A stretch of DNA of 37,537 bases from Acidipropionibacterium thoenii DSM 20276 (GTDB taxonomy: Bacteria > Actinomycetota > Actinomycetes > Propionibacteriales > Propionibacteriaceae), in contig NZ_AUHZ01000021.1 in the NCBI RefSeq assembly GCF_000423445.1, positions 1-37,537 on the forward strand, in the 5' to 3' direction. Position numbers and translations under genes: made by a program. How positions within the stretch are numbered: position 1 is the first letter of the stretch; each line of letters opens with the position of its first letter. Of this stretch, positions 25,118-32,987 are shown piece by piece. The notes under the pieces were generated by a model that was given only the letters and a program-made list of their open reading frames with translations, had not been told where the DNA came from and did not search any database.

Positions 25118-25894
25118 ATGGTCGACCCGTCACGAGGGGTGCTGTTCCCATCGCGACTGACCGCGTTCCAGCGTTCTGCGCCCCCGCAGGCGGCGGAGGA
25201 TCTGGTCCAGTGGTTCTGGATACCGGAGTGGGATCTCGAACCGGGGGTCATGTCACGACAGACGGTCCTCAGCTATCCGGCACTGAACCTGGTCGTCGAG
25301 CCGCACGGGGTCTCGCTCGTGGGCGCAACGACGCGGATGAGCGAACGGATACTTCAGGGCAGCGGCTGGGCGGTGGGTGCACTTCTGCGGCCCGCGGCGG
25401 TGCGCACGCTGACATCGGATGCGAGCTCTCTTGTCGACACCGAGCGACCCTTCAGCGCGCCTGCTCTTCATGCCCAGGTCCTCGCCGCGATGAGTGGTGC
25501 ACGCGACAGGCATCAGCAGGCGGTCGAGATCTTCTCGCGATGGCTCCGCGCCCGGGCAGGCGACCTCCCGTCCGTCGCCCGGCACGCGAACCTGATGCCG
25601 GAAGTGCTGATCGGCCAGGACGGCGCGAACACCCCCGCCGAGGCGGCTGCGCGGCTCGCGGTGTCGCTGCGCACCCTGCAACGCATGACACGCCGGTACA
25701 TCGGTCTGCCACCGGCTGCCGTCATCCGACGTCGACGGCTGCAGGAAGCCGCACAACTGGTGCGCGAACACCCCGATGTCTCCCTCGCCACGATTGCTGC
25801 TGATCTGGGCTACGCCGACCACGCCCATCTCGCCGGAGATTTCCGCAGCGTGCCCGGTCTCACCCCCAGCGACTACCGCACCGAGTCATCGTGA
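25118..25894 (+). CDS. AraC-family transcriptional regulator
   Basis: This 258-residue regulator has an N-terminal sensing region (about 1-140) and two C-terminal helix-turn-helix motifs of the AraC type. The first is AAARLAVSLRTLQRMTRRYIGLPPAAVIRRRRLQEA. The second is VSLATIAADLGYADHAHLAGDFRSVPGLTPSDYR. The N-terminal region resembles the DUF6597-type domain common in actinobacterial AraC proteins. It is transcribed divergently from the VOC gene, a common regulator-target pairing. No ligand can be inferred. Confidence 0.88.
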   Translation: MVDPSRGVLFPSRLTAFQRSAPPQAAEDLVQWFWIPEWDLEPGVMSRQTVLSYPALNLVVEPHGVSLVGATTRMSERILQGSGWAVGALLRPAAVRTLTSDASSLVDTERPFSAPALHAQVLAAMSGARDRHQQAVEIFSRWLRARAGDLPSVARHANLMPEVLIGQDGANTPAEAAARLAVSLRTLQRMTRRYIGLPPAAVIRRRRLQEAAQLVREHPDVSLATIAADLGYADHAHLAGDFRSVPGLTPSDYRTESS

Positions 25895-25948
25895 GGCGCG
25901 TGCCCGGCCTGCCCTGCGGTGGTCTGTCGGCGCCGCGGAGACGCCCCC

Positions 25949-26875
25949 TCAGCTGCGCAGCACGATGTTGACAGGCTCCTGACCACGGGCCAGCCTCTCG
26001 GCCTGCCGGGCGATCAGCCGGACCATCCGCGGCTCCAGGGCCGAGGAGTTCCCACCGATGTGAGGGGTGATGATGGCATCGCTCATCGACCACAGCGGGT
26101 GGCCCTTGGGCAGCGGTTCGGGGTCCCAGACGTCGCTGGCCACCCGGATCCGACCGCGTCTCATATGGTCCACCAGGGCATCGGTGTCGACCGTCGGTCC
26201 ACGACCGATGTTGACCAGCAGGGCCCCCTCGGGGAGCGCCGCCAGTACCGCATCGTCGATGAGGTGGTAGGTTTCCTCCCCGCCCGGCAGCGCGTTGATG
26301 AGGATGTCGGCCCGCGGCAGCAGGTCGGGCAGCTCGCCGATGCCATGGATCTGGACGCCGTCCTGCTCGCGGGCGCGGTGGGCCACCGGCACCAGCTCGA
26401 CCTCGAAACCTTCCAGACGTCGCGCGATGGCCTTGCCGACCCCGCCGTAGCCGAGCATCACGATCCGCCGGTCGGCCAGCCCGGGGGCGTCCAGGACATG
26501 CCACTCGCCGTGCCGCTGGAAGTCCATGAACTCGTCGAGGCGACGCTGGGCCGCCAGCAGCAGGGCGAGGGTGAGCTCAGCGGTGGCGGTCTCGTGGACC
26601 GAGGAGGCGTTGGCATAGACGACGCCGGGCGGCAGGGTCTCCTTGACCCCGTCGTAGCCGATCGCCCCGCCCTGGACGAAATGACAGCCCAGCGCGGCCA
26701 GATCGGGCAGCGGGTGACGCGGCCCGACCGCCTCGGGGACATACATGTCGATGTGATCGCAGGGCGGTTCGCCGGTCCCGTCCCAGGTCACCAGTGTGGT
26801 GTCGAGGGCCGGGTCGAGGCGTGCGGCGACGTCGTCGGTCAGCTGCTGGGAGGGGAGAGAAACCACAATGGTCAT
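25949..26875 (-). CDS. D-2-hydroxyacid dehydrogenase (NAD-dependent)
   Basis: This 308-residue enzyme of the D-isomer 2-hydroxyacid dehydrogenase family has the nucleotide motif GYGGVGKAIA near 147-156. Catalytic arginine is in LLVNIGRGPTVD, the glutamate region is VWDPEPLPKGHPLW and the histidine is in IITPHIGGNSS. These enzymes reduce 2-keto acids such as pyruvate, glyoxylate or hydroxypyruvate. It stands alone between a convergent AraC gene and a long non-coding stretch, so the substrate is not indicated. Confidence 0.88.
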   Translation of the reverse strand: MTIVVSLPSQQLTDDVAARLDPALDTTLVTWDGTGEPPCDHIDMYVPEAVGPRHPLPDLAALGCHFVQGGAIGYDGVKETLPPGVVYANASSVHETATAELTLALLLAAQRRLDEFMDFQRHGEWHVLDAPGLADRRIVMLGYGGVGKAIARRLEGFEVELVPVAHRAREQDGVQIHGIGELPDLLPRADILINALPGGEETYHLIDDAVLAALPEGALLVNIGRGPTVDTDALVDHMRRGRIRVASDVWDPEPLPKGHPLWSMSDAIITPHIGGNSSALEPRMVRLIARQAERLARGQEPVNIVLRS

Positions 26876-27003
26876 GGCATGAAGGCTATATCTGCGCGTC
26901 GGCCTCGTCCCGATCCTCGGTGCCGCTCGGGTTTCTCGGCGGCCTTCCGGCAGGAATCGGGATGTGGCGCTCGCGAACCCGGATCACTGGCCCCGGGCGA
27001 TGA

Positions 27004-27037
27004 AACGGCCCGCCCACAGTGACGTGGGCGGGCCGTT
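27004..27037 (-). terminator. Rho-independent-like terminator of hsp20
   Basis: AACGGCCCGCCCAC (27004-27017) pairs perfectly with GTGGGCGGGCCGTT (27024-27037) around a six-base loop. On the minus strand the stem follows the hsp20 stop by 29 bases and ends in a short T run (GTTTC). Confidence 0.75.
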
Positions 27038-27066
27038 ACATCATCTGGCTATCTGGAAGCCGGGCC

Positions 27067-27600
27067 TCAGGCGTTCTGGGGCTGCTTGGCGGTGTCCGCA
27101 GCGGCGGTGTTCTGCGCGCTGGCGGTGTCCGCGGAGCTGGTGTCCGTGGCGTCGACCGACGCCGTGGCGCCGGTGCCGACCTGCCCCTGACCGTGGGTCA
27201 CCTGGATCTTCTGCGGCTTGGCCTGCTCGGCCACCGGGATCGTGATGACGAGTTCACCGTTGCTGTAGTCGGCCGAGATCTTGCTGGCATCCAAGCCGGT
27301 GTCCAGGCTCAACTGACGGGCGAAGGATCCGTAGCTGCGCTCACGGGAGACCCAGCCGGAGTGCTCGTCGTGCTTGACGTCCTGGGATGTGCGCTCGGCG
27401 CGCACAGTGAGCACGTTGTCGTTGACATCGATATCGATGCTGGCGGGATCCACTCCCGGCAGATCCATCTTGGCGACGTAGTTGTCGGCGTCACGATAGA
27501 CATCCATCGGCATCAGCTTGGTGTCACCTGCTGCCATCTGGGCGAACTGATCGAAGAAACGATCAAGACCACGGAACGGATTGACCTCAACGAGAGCCAT
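27067..27600 (-). CDS. hsp20: Hsp20/alpha-crystallin small heat-shock protein
   Basis: This 177-residue holdase chaperone has an alpha-crystallin domain at about 35-130: YVAKMDLPGVDPASIDIDVNDNVLTVRAE, then SGWVSRERSYGSFARQLSL and NGELVITIPV. The start MALVEVNPFRGLDRFFDQ is typical of the actinobacterial Hsp18 group. The C-terminal 45 residues are a disordered Ala/Thr/Asp/Gln-rich tail (TDTSSADTASAQNTAAADTAKQ). The ATG at 27600 follows AGGGGGA. The frame continues to 27741 but reads through the leader and was not used. A HAIR-like inverted repeat lies at 27781-27799. Confidence 0.92.
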   Translation of the reverse strand: MALVEVNPFRGLDRFFDQFAQMAAGDTKLMPMDVYRDADNYVAKMDLPGVDPASIDIDVNDNVLTVRAERTSQDVKHDEHSGWVSRERSYGSFARQLSLDTGLDASKISADYSNGELVITIPVAEQAKPQKIQVTHGQGQVGTGATASVDATDTSSADTASAQNTAAADTAKQPQNA

Positions 27601-27780
27601 TGTGTTCCCCCTTCTGACGGGCGGGCCCCGGAGTCTCCGGAACCCTGAAAATTCAGTTCTCCGTGGCGGTTCGGGGGTCCTGGGGGCTTCACTGCTGGAG
27701 GCCTTCCGGCCTGCCGCCCCGACGGCTCCCATCGCCGTCACGTGTAGTGGAACCGGTTCAGGGGAGGAGATATTCCAGGA

Positions 27781-27799
27781 TTGAACGCGAAAGGCTCAA
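27781..27799. promoter_or_regulatory. HAIR-like (HspR-type) inverted repeat upstream of hsp20
   Basis: TTGAAC-N7-GCTCAA has the same 19-base geometry as the inner part of the HspR site (CTTGAGT-N7-ACTCAAG) and matches it at the outer four bases of each arm. It lies 180 bases upstream of the hsp20 start. HspR control of actinobacterial hsp20 genes is established. This particular site is a guess from pattern. Confidence 0.35.
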
Positions 27800-27835
27800 C
27801 TTTCTCACGATGTGACCATCAGGCCTTGTCAGAGC

Positions 27836-28009
27836 TCAGCCCTCGCTGTGGTTGACCCGGATGTTCGCTCGTGAGGCGGCGCATCCGGCGTGCATCAGGG
27901 CGATCCGGTCGGGTTCGCCGTTGAGGGTGGAGTACTGGATGGCGATGGCGTCGGAGGTCCAGTCCAGTGCCTCGCCACACCCTGGGCAGATAGTCGTCTC
28001 GGTGTGCAT
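27836..28009 (-). CDS. 57-residue protein with one CxxC motif
   Basis: The short frame MHTETTICPGCGEALDWTSD... runs from the ATG at 28009 to TGA at 27836, with an AGGAG ribosome site upstream. ICPGCGEAL gives one CxxC, and MHAGCAA supplies a histidine and a third cysteine, so it may bind zinc. Codon use fits the genome. Similar tiny zinc-ribbon-like proteins are common in actinobacteria and have no assigned role. It lies upstream of hsp20 on the same strand, separated by the hsp20 promoter region. Confidence 0.6.
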   Translation of the reverse strand: MHTETTICPGCGEALDWTSDAIAIQYSTLNGEPDRIALMHAGCAASRANIRVNHSEG

Positions 28010-28181
28010 GCTGTCTCCTCAAGCCTGCGTGCCCGACCTGCGTGTGGCGCGCCGCCGGGCTGTCTCGCGGGTACTTCGAGGCTCCCGGACCTGATTGTCT
28101 GGAAGGTTAGGTGCCCAACGTTTCATCCGGATTGCGATCACTGCTCGATCCGAGAACCGCTGCGGGCCGCCGGACCGGTCC

Positions 28182-28517
28182 TCAGCCGGCCCGCGGGGTG
28201 TACATGATGACCGCCACCCCGGCCAGGCAGATGAGGGCGCCGATGACATCGGTGCGGGCCGGGCGGAAGCCATCGAAGACCATGCCCCAGGCCAGCGAGC
28301 CGGCCACGAAGACACCGCCGTAGGCCGCCAGGATGCGGCCGAAGGACGAGTCCGGCTGGAGGGTGGCGACGAATCCGTAGGCCCCCAGAGCGATCACCCC
28401 GGCCCCGATCCACCACCAGCCGCGGTGCTCACGCACTCCCTGCCAGACCAACCAGCATCCGCCGATCTCGGCGACGGCAGCGGCGATGAACAGCACGATC
28501 GATCTCAGGACGTCCAT
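28182..28517 (-). CDS. ynfA: YnfA-family (UPF0060) small membrane protein
   Basis: This 111-residue protein has four membrane segments. Recognisable UPF0060 sequence includes [53 protein letters not shown] and [23 protein letters not shown]. YnfA proteins resemble small multidrug resistance transporters and some have been linked to export of cationic compounds. Length and motif match are full. It has no obvious operon partner. Confidence 0.92.
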   Translation of the reverse strand: MDVLRSIVLFIAAAVAEIGGCWLVWQGVREHRGWWWIGAGVIALGAYGFVATLQPDSSFGRILAAYGGVFVAGSLAWGMVFDGFRPARTDVIGALICLAGVAVIMYTPRAG

Positions 28518-28568
28518 GGGCCCACTCTCTCATCGGCCACCTGGCCCGCCTGCGGCCACGAGACACGA

Positions 28569-28602
28569 CTGCGGCGGCATCCCGATCGGGATGCCGCCGC
28601 AG
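28569..28602. terminator. 34-base perfect palindrome downstream of csbD
   Basis: The 17-base arm CTGCGGCGGCATCCCGA (28569-28585) is followed without spacer by its exact complement (28586-28602). It lies between csbD and ynfA, both on the minus strand, about 130 bases after the csbD stop. It is a possible terminator, although as RNA the centre must open to form a loop and no T run follows. Confidence 0.4.
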
Positions 28603-28731
28603 AAGGGTTCCGGGACACCGCTGCTCGACGTCGCAGCGCGGTGCCGCCGCCTGAGTCCCTCGTGTCGCCGACCGCGTCCCTCAGGCGGTCGGTCGGCGGC
28701 TCTCAGGCCCGATCCGGGGATCGGTTCCAGC

Positions 28732-28941
28732 TCACTTGTCCTTGTCGCGTCCGAGGGTGTCCTTCAGACGGTTGCCGGCGGCCTTGAGTCCTGCCTTGGC
28801 GTCCTCCAGGCCATCCTTGACCTTGCCCTCAGTCTTCTGGGCGCGGCCGTCGGCCTCGGTGTCCTTGTCTCCGGTGATCTTGCCCGCGGTCTCCTTGACC
28901 GTGCCCTCGACCTTGTCGAACTTGGGGTCGTTGTCAGTCAT
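28732..28941 (-). CDS. CsbD-family stress protein
   Basis: This 69-residue, highly charged and probably unstructured protein has the repeat pattern of CsbD proteins: KVEGTVKETAGKITGDKDTEADGRAQKTEGKVKDG. The family is induced by general stress in Bacillus and actinobacteria; its molecular role is unknown. The ATG at 28941 is followed at once by acidic residues (TDNDPKFD), as usual. An AGGAGG-like site precedes it. Confidence 0.88.
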   Translation of the reverse strand: MTDNDPKFDKVEGTVKETAGKITGDKDTEADGRAQKTEGKVKDGLEDAKAGLKAAGNRLKDTLGRDKDK

Positions 28942-29024
28942 AGTTCCTCCTTGATGGCGGTCATTACCTTCAAGCCTCGCACGGTATGACGGACTTTCAA
29001 GGCCGGCCCGTGGGCGCCCGCGGC

Positions 29025-29627
29025 CTACAGGGCCTTGGAGAACTCCCGGAAGTACAACCCCTCGACCCGCGGCAGTCCGAAGCGCGGGTTGTCATAGGGG
29101 AACTGCGAGGTCGCCCCGGTCGGCCGGAAGCCCCGGCGTCGGTACCAGGCGATCAGTTCGGAGCGGCAGGCGATGACGGTGAGTCGCATCTCGGTCAGGC
29201 CCCAGTCCTGGCGGGCCAGCTGCTCGGCACGGCCCATCAGCAGACTGCCCAGCCCGGTGGCCTGGAGTCGGGGATCGACCGCGAACATTCCGAAGTAGGC
29301 GTGATCCTCATGACGCTGGAGCTCGCAGCTGCCGACGATCTGGCCGCCCTGCCGGGCGGTGAGCAGGCCTCCCGCCGGGCTGTTGATGAGCTCGCTGATC
29401 TCGGCCAGGTCCGTTCGCTGGCCGGCCAGCAGATGCGACTCGGTGGTCCAGCCGGCGTCCTCGCCGATGGCCCGGTAGGCCGCCTCGACGACGCGATGGA
29501 TGCGCCGCGCGTCGTCGGTGGTGGCGAAGGAGAAGGTCACCGGTGCCGAGGAGTGCTGGCAGCCGGAAGGATCCGCAGAGCTGCTCCGGCTCGTCGAAGT
29601 GGAGGTGCTGGTGGTGACGGAGCTCAT
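29025..29627 (-). CDS. GNAT-family N-acetyltransferase
   Basis: This 200-residue protein has a Ser/Thr-rich N-terminal leader (SSVTTSTSTSTSRSSS) followed by a GNAT domain: FSFATTDDARRIHRVVEAAYR, then MFAVDPRLQATGLGSLLMGRAEQLA with the acetyl-CoA loop (QATGLG), and LIAWYRRRGFRPTG near the end. It would transfer an acetyl group to an unknown amine. The ATG at 29627 is chosen; the frame also opens at 29660. No partner genes indicate a substrate. Confidence 0.85.
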   Translation of the reverse strand: MSSVTTSTSTSTSRSSSADPSGCQHSSAPVTFSFATTDDARRIHRVVEAAYRAIGEDAGWTTESHLLAGQRTDLAEISELINSPAGGLLTARQGGQIVGSCELQRHEDHAYFGMFAVDPRLQATGLGSLLMGRAEQLARQDWGLTEMRLTVIACRSELIAWYRRRGFRPTGATSQFPYDNPRFGLPRVEGLYFREFSKAL

Positions 29628-29760
29628 AGCGATCCAGTATGCGCCATACCCCCGGGGCAACGGGAGGCGGTCATGCTGCGAGAAAACTGTCAGTGGTCGC
29701 AGTGCACAGTAGAGGCATCAGAGTCGAGGAGACGGCCGGCGGCCGCAGGAGGGCGCGATC

Positions 29761-30600
29761 ATGAACTGGACGGAGGCCCCGTGGTTGGGCCTGGACACCG
29801 AGACCACCAGCCCCGATCCGCACACCGCCAGGCTGGTGACCGCAGCCCTGGTGCTGCGCCCGGACGGCGCCGGCGATCAGCAGCCTGAGGGCGGTGACGC
29901 CGGTACCGCCGGTTCCCATCCGGAGATCGGCGAGCGTACCGGAACCCGCCAGGGGGATTCCGGCGCTGACCGGTTGCGCACCTGGCTGGCCGATCCCGGC
30001 GTCCCGATCCCGGCCGGCGCCACCGCGATCCACGGCATCTCGACCCAGACCGCCCGCCGCGAGGGCAGGCCGATCGTGGAGGTGCTCGATGAGCTGGCCA
30101 CCGCCCTGGTGGACCACTGGCAGCAGGGCTTCCCGGTGGTGGTCTTCAATGCTCCCTTCGACCTCACCCTCATCAACGCCGAGCTGCGACGCCACCAGCT
30201 GGGATCCCTGGAGGAGCGGCTCGGCGCAGACCCGGCGCCGGTGATCGACCCCCTGGTGCTGGACCACGGCCTGGACCGCTACCGGCGCGGCAAGCGCACC
30301 CTCGCCGCGATGACCTCGGTCTACGGGGTGCCGCTGGCCGAGAACGCCCACACCGCCGAGGTCGACGTCGACATGATGCTCGGGGTGCTGGCCGCGATGG
30401 CCGCGAAGTTCCCGCAGACCGCCTCGATGGATGCCGCCGCCCTGCACGACTTCCAGATCGACAACCACCGGACATGGGCCGACAGTTTCGGATCATGGCT
30501 GGCCTCCAGGGGCCGCCCCGACACCATCTCGCGCAGTTGGCCCCAGGAGGAGCCGGCGGTCGAGCTGGCATCCCAGGGTGGCCCCCGCTCCATAGACTGA
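29761..30600 (+). CDS. DnaQ-type 3'-5' exonuclease
   Basis: This 279-residue DEDDh exonuclease starts with Exo I LGLDTETTSPDP (Asp12, Glu14). It continues with TAIHGIST, Exo II VVFNAPFDL and Exo III NAHTAEVDVDMM with the general-base histidine. It resembles the proofreading subunit fold, but a charged insert of about 30 residues (DQQPEGGDAG...ERTGTRQG) lies after the first strands. Stand-alone proteins of this type in actinobacteria are annotated as DNA polymerase III epsilon-like or RNase T-like. The GTPase gene begins six bases after the stop, so the two are probably co-transcribed. Confidence 0.88.
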   Translation: MNWTEAPWLGLDTETTSPDPHTARLVTAALVLRPDGAGDQQPEGGDAGTAGSHPEIGERTGTRQGDSGADRLRTWLADPGVPIPAGATAIHGISTQTARREGRPIVEVLDELATALVDHWQQGFPVVVFNAPFDLTLINAELRRHQLGSLEERLGADPAPVIDPLVLDHGLDRYRRGKRTLAAMTSVYGVPLAENAHTAEVDVDMMLGVLAAMAAKFPQTASMDAAALHDFQIDNHRTWADSFGSWLASRGRPDTISRSWPQEEPAVELASQGGPRSID

Positions 30601-30605
30601 ACGGC

Positions 30606-31763
30606 ATGGCAAAGAAACCGCCCGACGACTCCCCGAAGATCGATGATCGCCCCTTCATCGACGCCAACTCGAAGGCCAGGAGCCGCTACGGACGGTTCAA
30701 CCTGGCGGTCATCGGAGGCACCGGGGTGGGCAAGTCCTCCCTGGTGAACGCCGTCTTCGCCCGTGACCTCGCCGCTGTCGGCAAGGGCATGCCGCTGACC
30801 AGCGGGGTGAACTACTACCACGACGAGTCGCTGGGCATCTGGGACTTCGAGGGATTCGAGATCGGCACCCAGGCCTCCCCGGCCGCCGCCCTGAGATCCC
30901 ACCTGGCCACCATCGCCGCGCGTCCGGCCGACGAGCAGATCGCCGTCGTCTGGTTCTGCGTGCTGGCCGACGCCGACCGATTGACCCGCGCCGACATCGA
31001 GATGATCCGCGAGCTGGACGCCGGTGGGCTGCCGGTGATCCTGGTGCTCACCAAGGTCGACTGGGAGCGCAACCCGGTGACCGCCAAGTACTCCATGCCC
31101 CATGACACCGAGGAGTTCCGCGACTGGCTGGAGAAGCCGGTGGACAACGCCGGGCGGCCCATCCACCTGCCCATCCAGCGGGTCATCGCCACCGCCACCC
31201 GGGATCGTCACGGAAAGGGCACGGGGCACGGGCTCGGTGAACTCGTCGAGGCCACCCTGGAGCTGTCGCCCCGCAACGAGAAGGACGCGTTTCGCATCGC
31301 TCAACGACTCAACCTCCCCTGGAAACGGCAGATGGCCCGACCCGTCATCGCTGCTGCGTCGGCTGCCGCTGCCGCAGCTGCCGCAGTTCCCATCCCCGTC
31401 GCGGATGCGACCACCCTGGCGCCGATCCAGATGACGATGATGGGCCGGATCGCGACCATCTACGACCTGGAACTCACCTCGATGCTGTCGACCTCGGCGC
31501 TGGCGCAACTGGCCGCTCAGCTGAGTGGTCAGGCGCTGGCCCGGAGCTTTCTCAAGCTCGTCCCGGTGGCCGGCAGCGTCATCAATGCCGGGGTGGCCTC
31601 CTCGATCACCGCGGCCACCGGGGAGGGCTGGATGAAGCTGTGCGAACAGGTGCACACCGGCAGGATCGACCCGGACAAGGTCTCCGATGTCATCGGCGAG
31701 TACACCCCCGGGATCGTCTCGGTGGTCTCCAAGCTCGCGTTGCGCAAGATCGGCAAGCACTGA
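30606..31763 (+). CDS. Era/YcjX-like GTPase with hydrophobic C-terminal region
   Basis: This 385-residue protein has a G domain at about 30-230: P-loop GGTGVGKSS (37-45), switch region TSGVNYY, WDFEGFE in place of DxxG, and TKVD for base recognition. The C-terminal third has an Ala-rich helix (AAASAAAAAAAAVPIP), then MTMMGRIATIYDLEL and glycine/alanine helices like the DUF697 membrane-associated region. Such GTPases are found in stress and envelope contexts; the cellular role is not known. The ATG at 30606 is used; an earlier in-frame start (30474) would overlap the exonuclease heavily. Confidence 0.8.
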   Translation: MAKKPPDDSPKIDDRPFIDANSKARSRYGRFNLAVIGGTGVGKSSLVNAVFARDLAAVGKGMPLTSGVNYYHDESLGIWDFEGFEIGTQASPAAALRSHLATIAARPADEQIAVVWFCVLADADRLTRADIEMIRELDAGGLPVILVLTKVDWERNPVTAKYSMPHDTEEFRDWLEKPVDNAGRPIHLPIQRVIATATRDRHGKGTGHGLGELVEATLELSPRNEKDAFRIAQRLNLPWKRQMARPVIAAASAAAAAAAAVPIPVADATTLAPIQMTMMGRIATIYDLELTSMLSTSALAQLAAQLSGQALARSFLKLVPVAGSVINAGVASSITAATGEGWMKLCEQVHTGRIDPDKVSDVIGEYTPGIVSVVSKLALRKIGKH

Positions 31764-31792
31764 GGCCTTCCGGCTGCGGGTAACCACGCGCC

Positions 31793-31904
31793 GACGCGGC
31801 CTGCGCTGCGCACTGACATCGGCCTGCGTCGCATGGTCGTCACGTGCTGACGTGGCCTGCGCTGCGCACTGACATCGGCCTGTGTCGCGCGGTCGTCACG
31901 TGCC
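31793..31904. repeat. 56-base unit repeated twice in tandem
   Basis: The units at 31793-31848 and 31849-31904 begin GACGYGGCCTGCGCTGCGCA and differ at only a few positions (for example GTCGCATGG against GTCGCGCGG). They end at the start of the 76-bp palindrome, which repeats the GCTGCGCA word. Confidence 0.85.
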
Positions 31905-31910
31905 TTTCGC

Positions 31911-31986
31911 TGCGCAGATCACTCCGCAGACGGGGGTGTCTGCACTCCTGGCTGCACGAACCCCCGTCTGCGGAGTGATCTGCGCA
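31911..31986. repeat. 76-bp long-armed palindrome, copy C (perfect arms)
   Basis: The arms 31911-31937 and 31960-31986 are exact 27-base inverted copies around a 22-base centre containing CTGCACTC and GCTGCACGA. It is the most regular of the three copies. Confidence 0.92.
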
Positions 31987-32074
31987 GCTGGCCGTCGGGA
32001 ATGAACCGGATCCCGGCCACGCTCTACCGGAGGACGGCTGATATCCGCCTACTGCCAGGGAATGGGAGATTCAG

Positions 32075-32926
32075 ATGGTTCAGTCAGTGGCAGTTCTGGG
32101 ACTCGGCACGATGGGCGCTGCGATGGCCACCCGGCTCGCCGACACCGATCTGAAGGTGACGGTGTGGAATCGCTCCCCGAAACGCACCGAGCCCTTCCGC
32201 AACGGTCCGGCGCGGGTCGCCGACTCGGCAGCACGGGCCGTCGAGGGGGCCGACGCCGTCCTCACGATGGTCTTCGATGCCGTCGCCCTGGACGAGGTGA
32301 TGGCCACCGCGCTCCCGGCGATGTCGAAGGGTGCGATCTGGATGCAGTCCTCCACCATCGGTCCCGAGGCCGCCGGCCAGCAGGCCGAGAAGGCCGCCAG
32401 GGCCGGGGTGCGCTATGTCGACGCCCCGATGCTGGGCACCAAGGGGCCGGCCGAGCAGGGCACCTTCAAAGCTCTGGTGGCCGGTGACCCTGAGGTGATC
32501 CAGCAGCTCGAGCCGGTGCTGGACGCCGTCGCCTCGGCCACCCTGAGAGTCGGTGAGGCCGCCCCGGCAGCCTCGGCCCTCAAGGTCGCGATGAACACCT
32601 GGATCGCCACCATCACCGCCGGAATCGGCCAGGCGATGACCGTCGCCCAGCGTCTCGGGGTGGACCCGGCCCTGGTCCTCGACGCCCTGGAGGGCACCGG
32701 TGTCGACAGCCCGTACGCCCACATCAAGGGCAAGGCGATCCTGGCCGACGACTTCACCCCCTCCTTCGACGTCGCCGGGCTCCTCAAGGATCTCCGGCTG
32801 GCGAGCTCCCAGACCGACGGCATCTCGCCGGAACTGCTCGATGCCCTGGAGGCGTTGTACGCTCGGGCGGCCGAGAACGACGGCGGACAGGACATCGCGG
32901 CGGTCTGGAAGGCCTTCCAGAGCTGA
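32075..32926 (+). CDS. 3-hydroxyisobutyrate dehydrogenase-like NAD(P)-dependent oxidoreductase
   Basis: This 283-residue protein of the beta-hydroxyacid dehydrogenase superfamily has GLGTMGAAMA (9-18), STIGPEAAGQQ near 92-102, DAPMLGTKGPAEQGTF near 114-129 and the catalytic lysine in ALKVAMNTW near 170. The substrate loop differs from true HIBADH (SGG is LGT). It is closest in look to the glyoxylate/succinic-semialdehyde reductase or generic 6PGDH-like group. No pathway neighbours identify its substrate. A GGGAGATTC ribosome-like site precedes the ATG. Confidence 0.82.
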   Translation: MVQSVAVLGLGTMGAAMATRLADTDLKVTVWNRSPKRTEPFRNGPARVADSAARAVEGADAVLTMVFDAVALDEVMATALPAMSKGAIWMQSSTIGPEAAGQQAEKAARAGVRYVDAPMLGTKGPAEQGTFKALVAGDPEVIQQLEPVLDAVASATLRVGEAAPAASALKVAMNTWIATITAGIGQAMTVAQRLGVDPALVLDALEGTGVDSPYAHIKGKAILADDFTPSFDVAGLLKDLRLASSQTDGISPELLDALEALYARAAENDGGQDIAAVWKAFQS

Positions 32927-32987
32927 GACCGGCCGGAACCCCCGGCCGGAGCCGACAACCCACGATCCTCAGGAGAGCCCAGCACCG

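Larger units (their letters stand above)
31764..32074. other. Repeat-filled spacer
   Basis: No gene is supported in these 311 bases. They hold a 56-base tandem duplication (31793-31904) and copy C of the 76-bp palindrome (31911-31986). About 88 bases of leader for the next gene follow, with GGGAGATTCAG just before its ATG. Confidence 0.7.

Noticed and set aside
12591-31986. The 76-bp palindromes read as simple Rho-independent terminators or as integron attC sites
   Set aside because: They have no T-tracts, copy B sits between co-directional genes, identical length and a conserved centre go beyond a terminator, and the attC core motifs and an integrase are absent.
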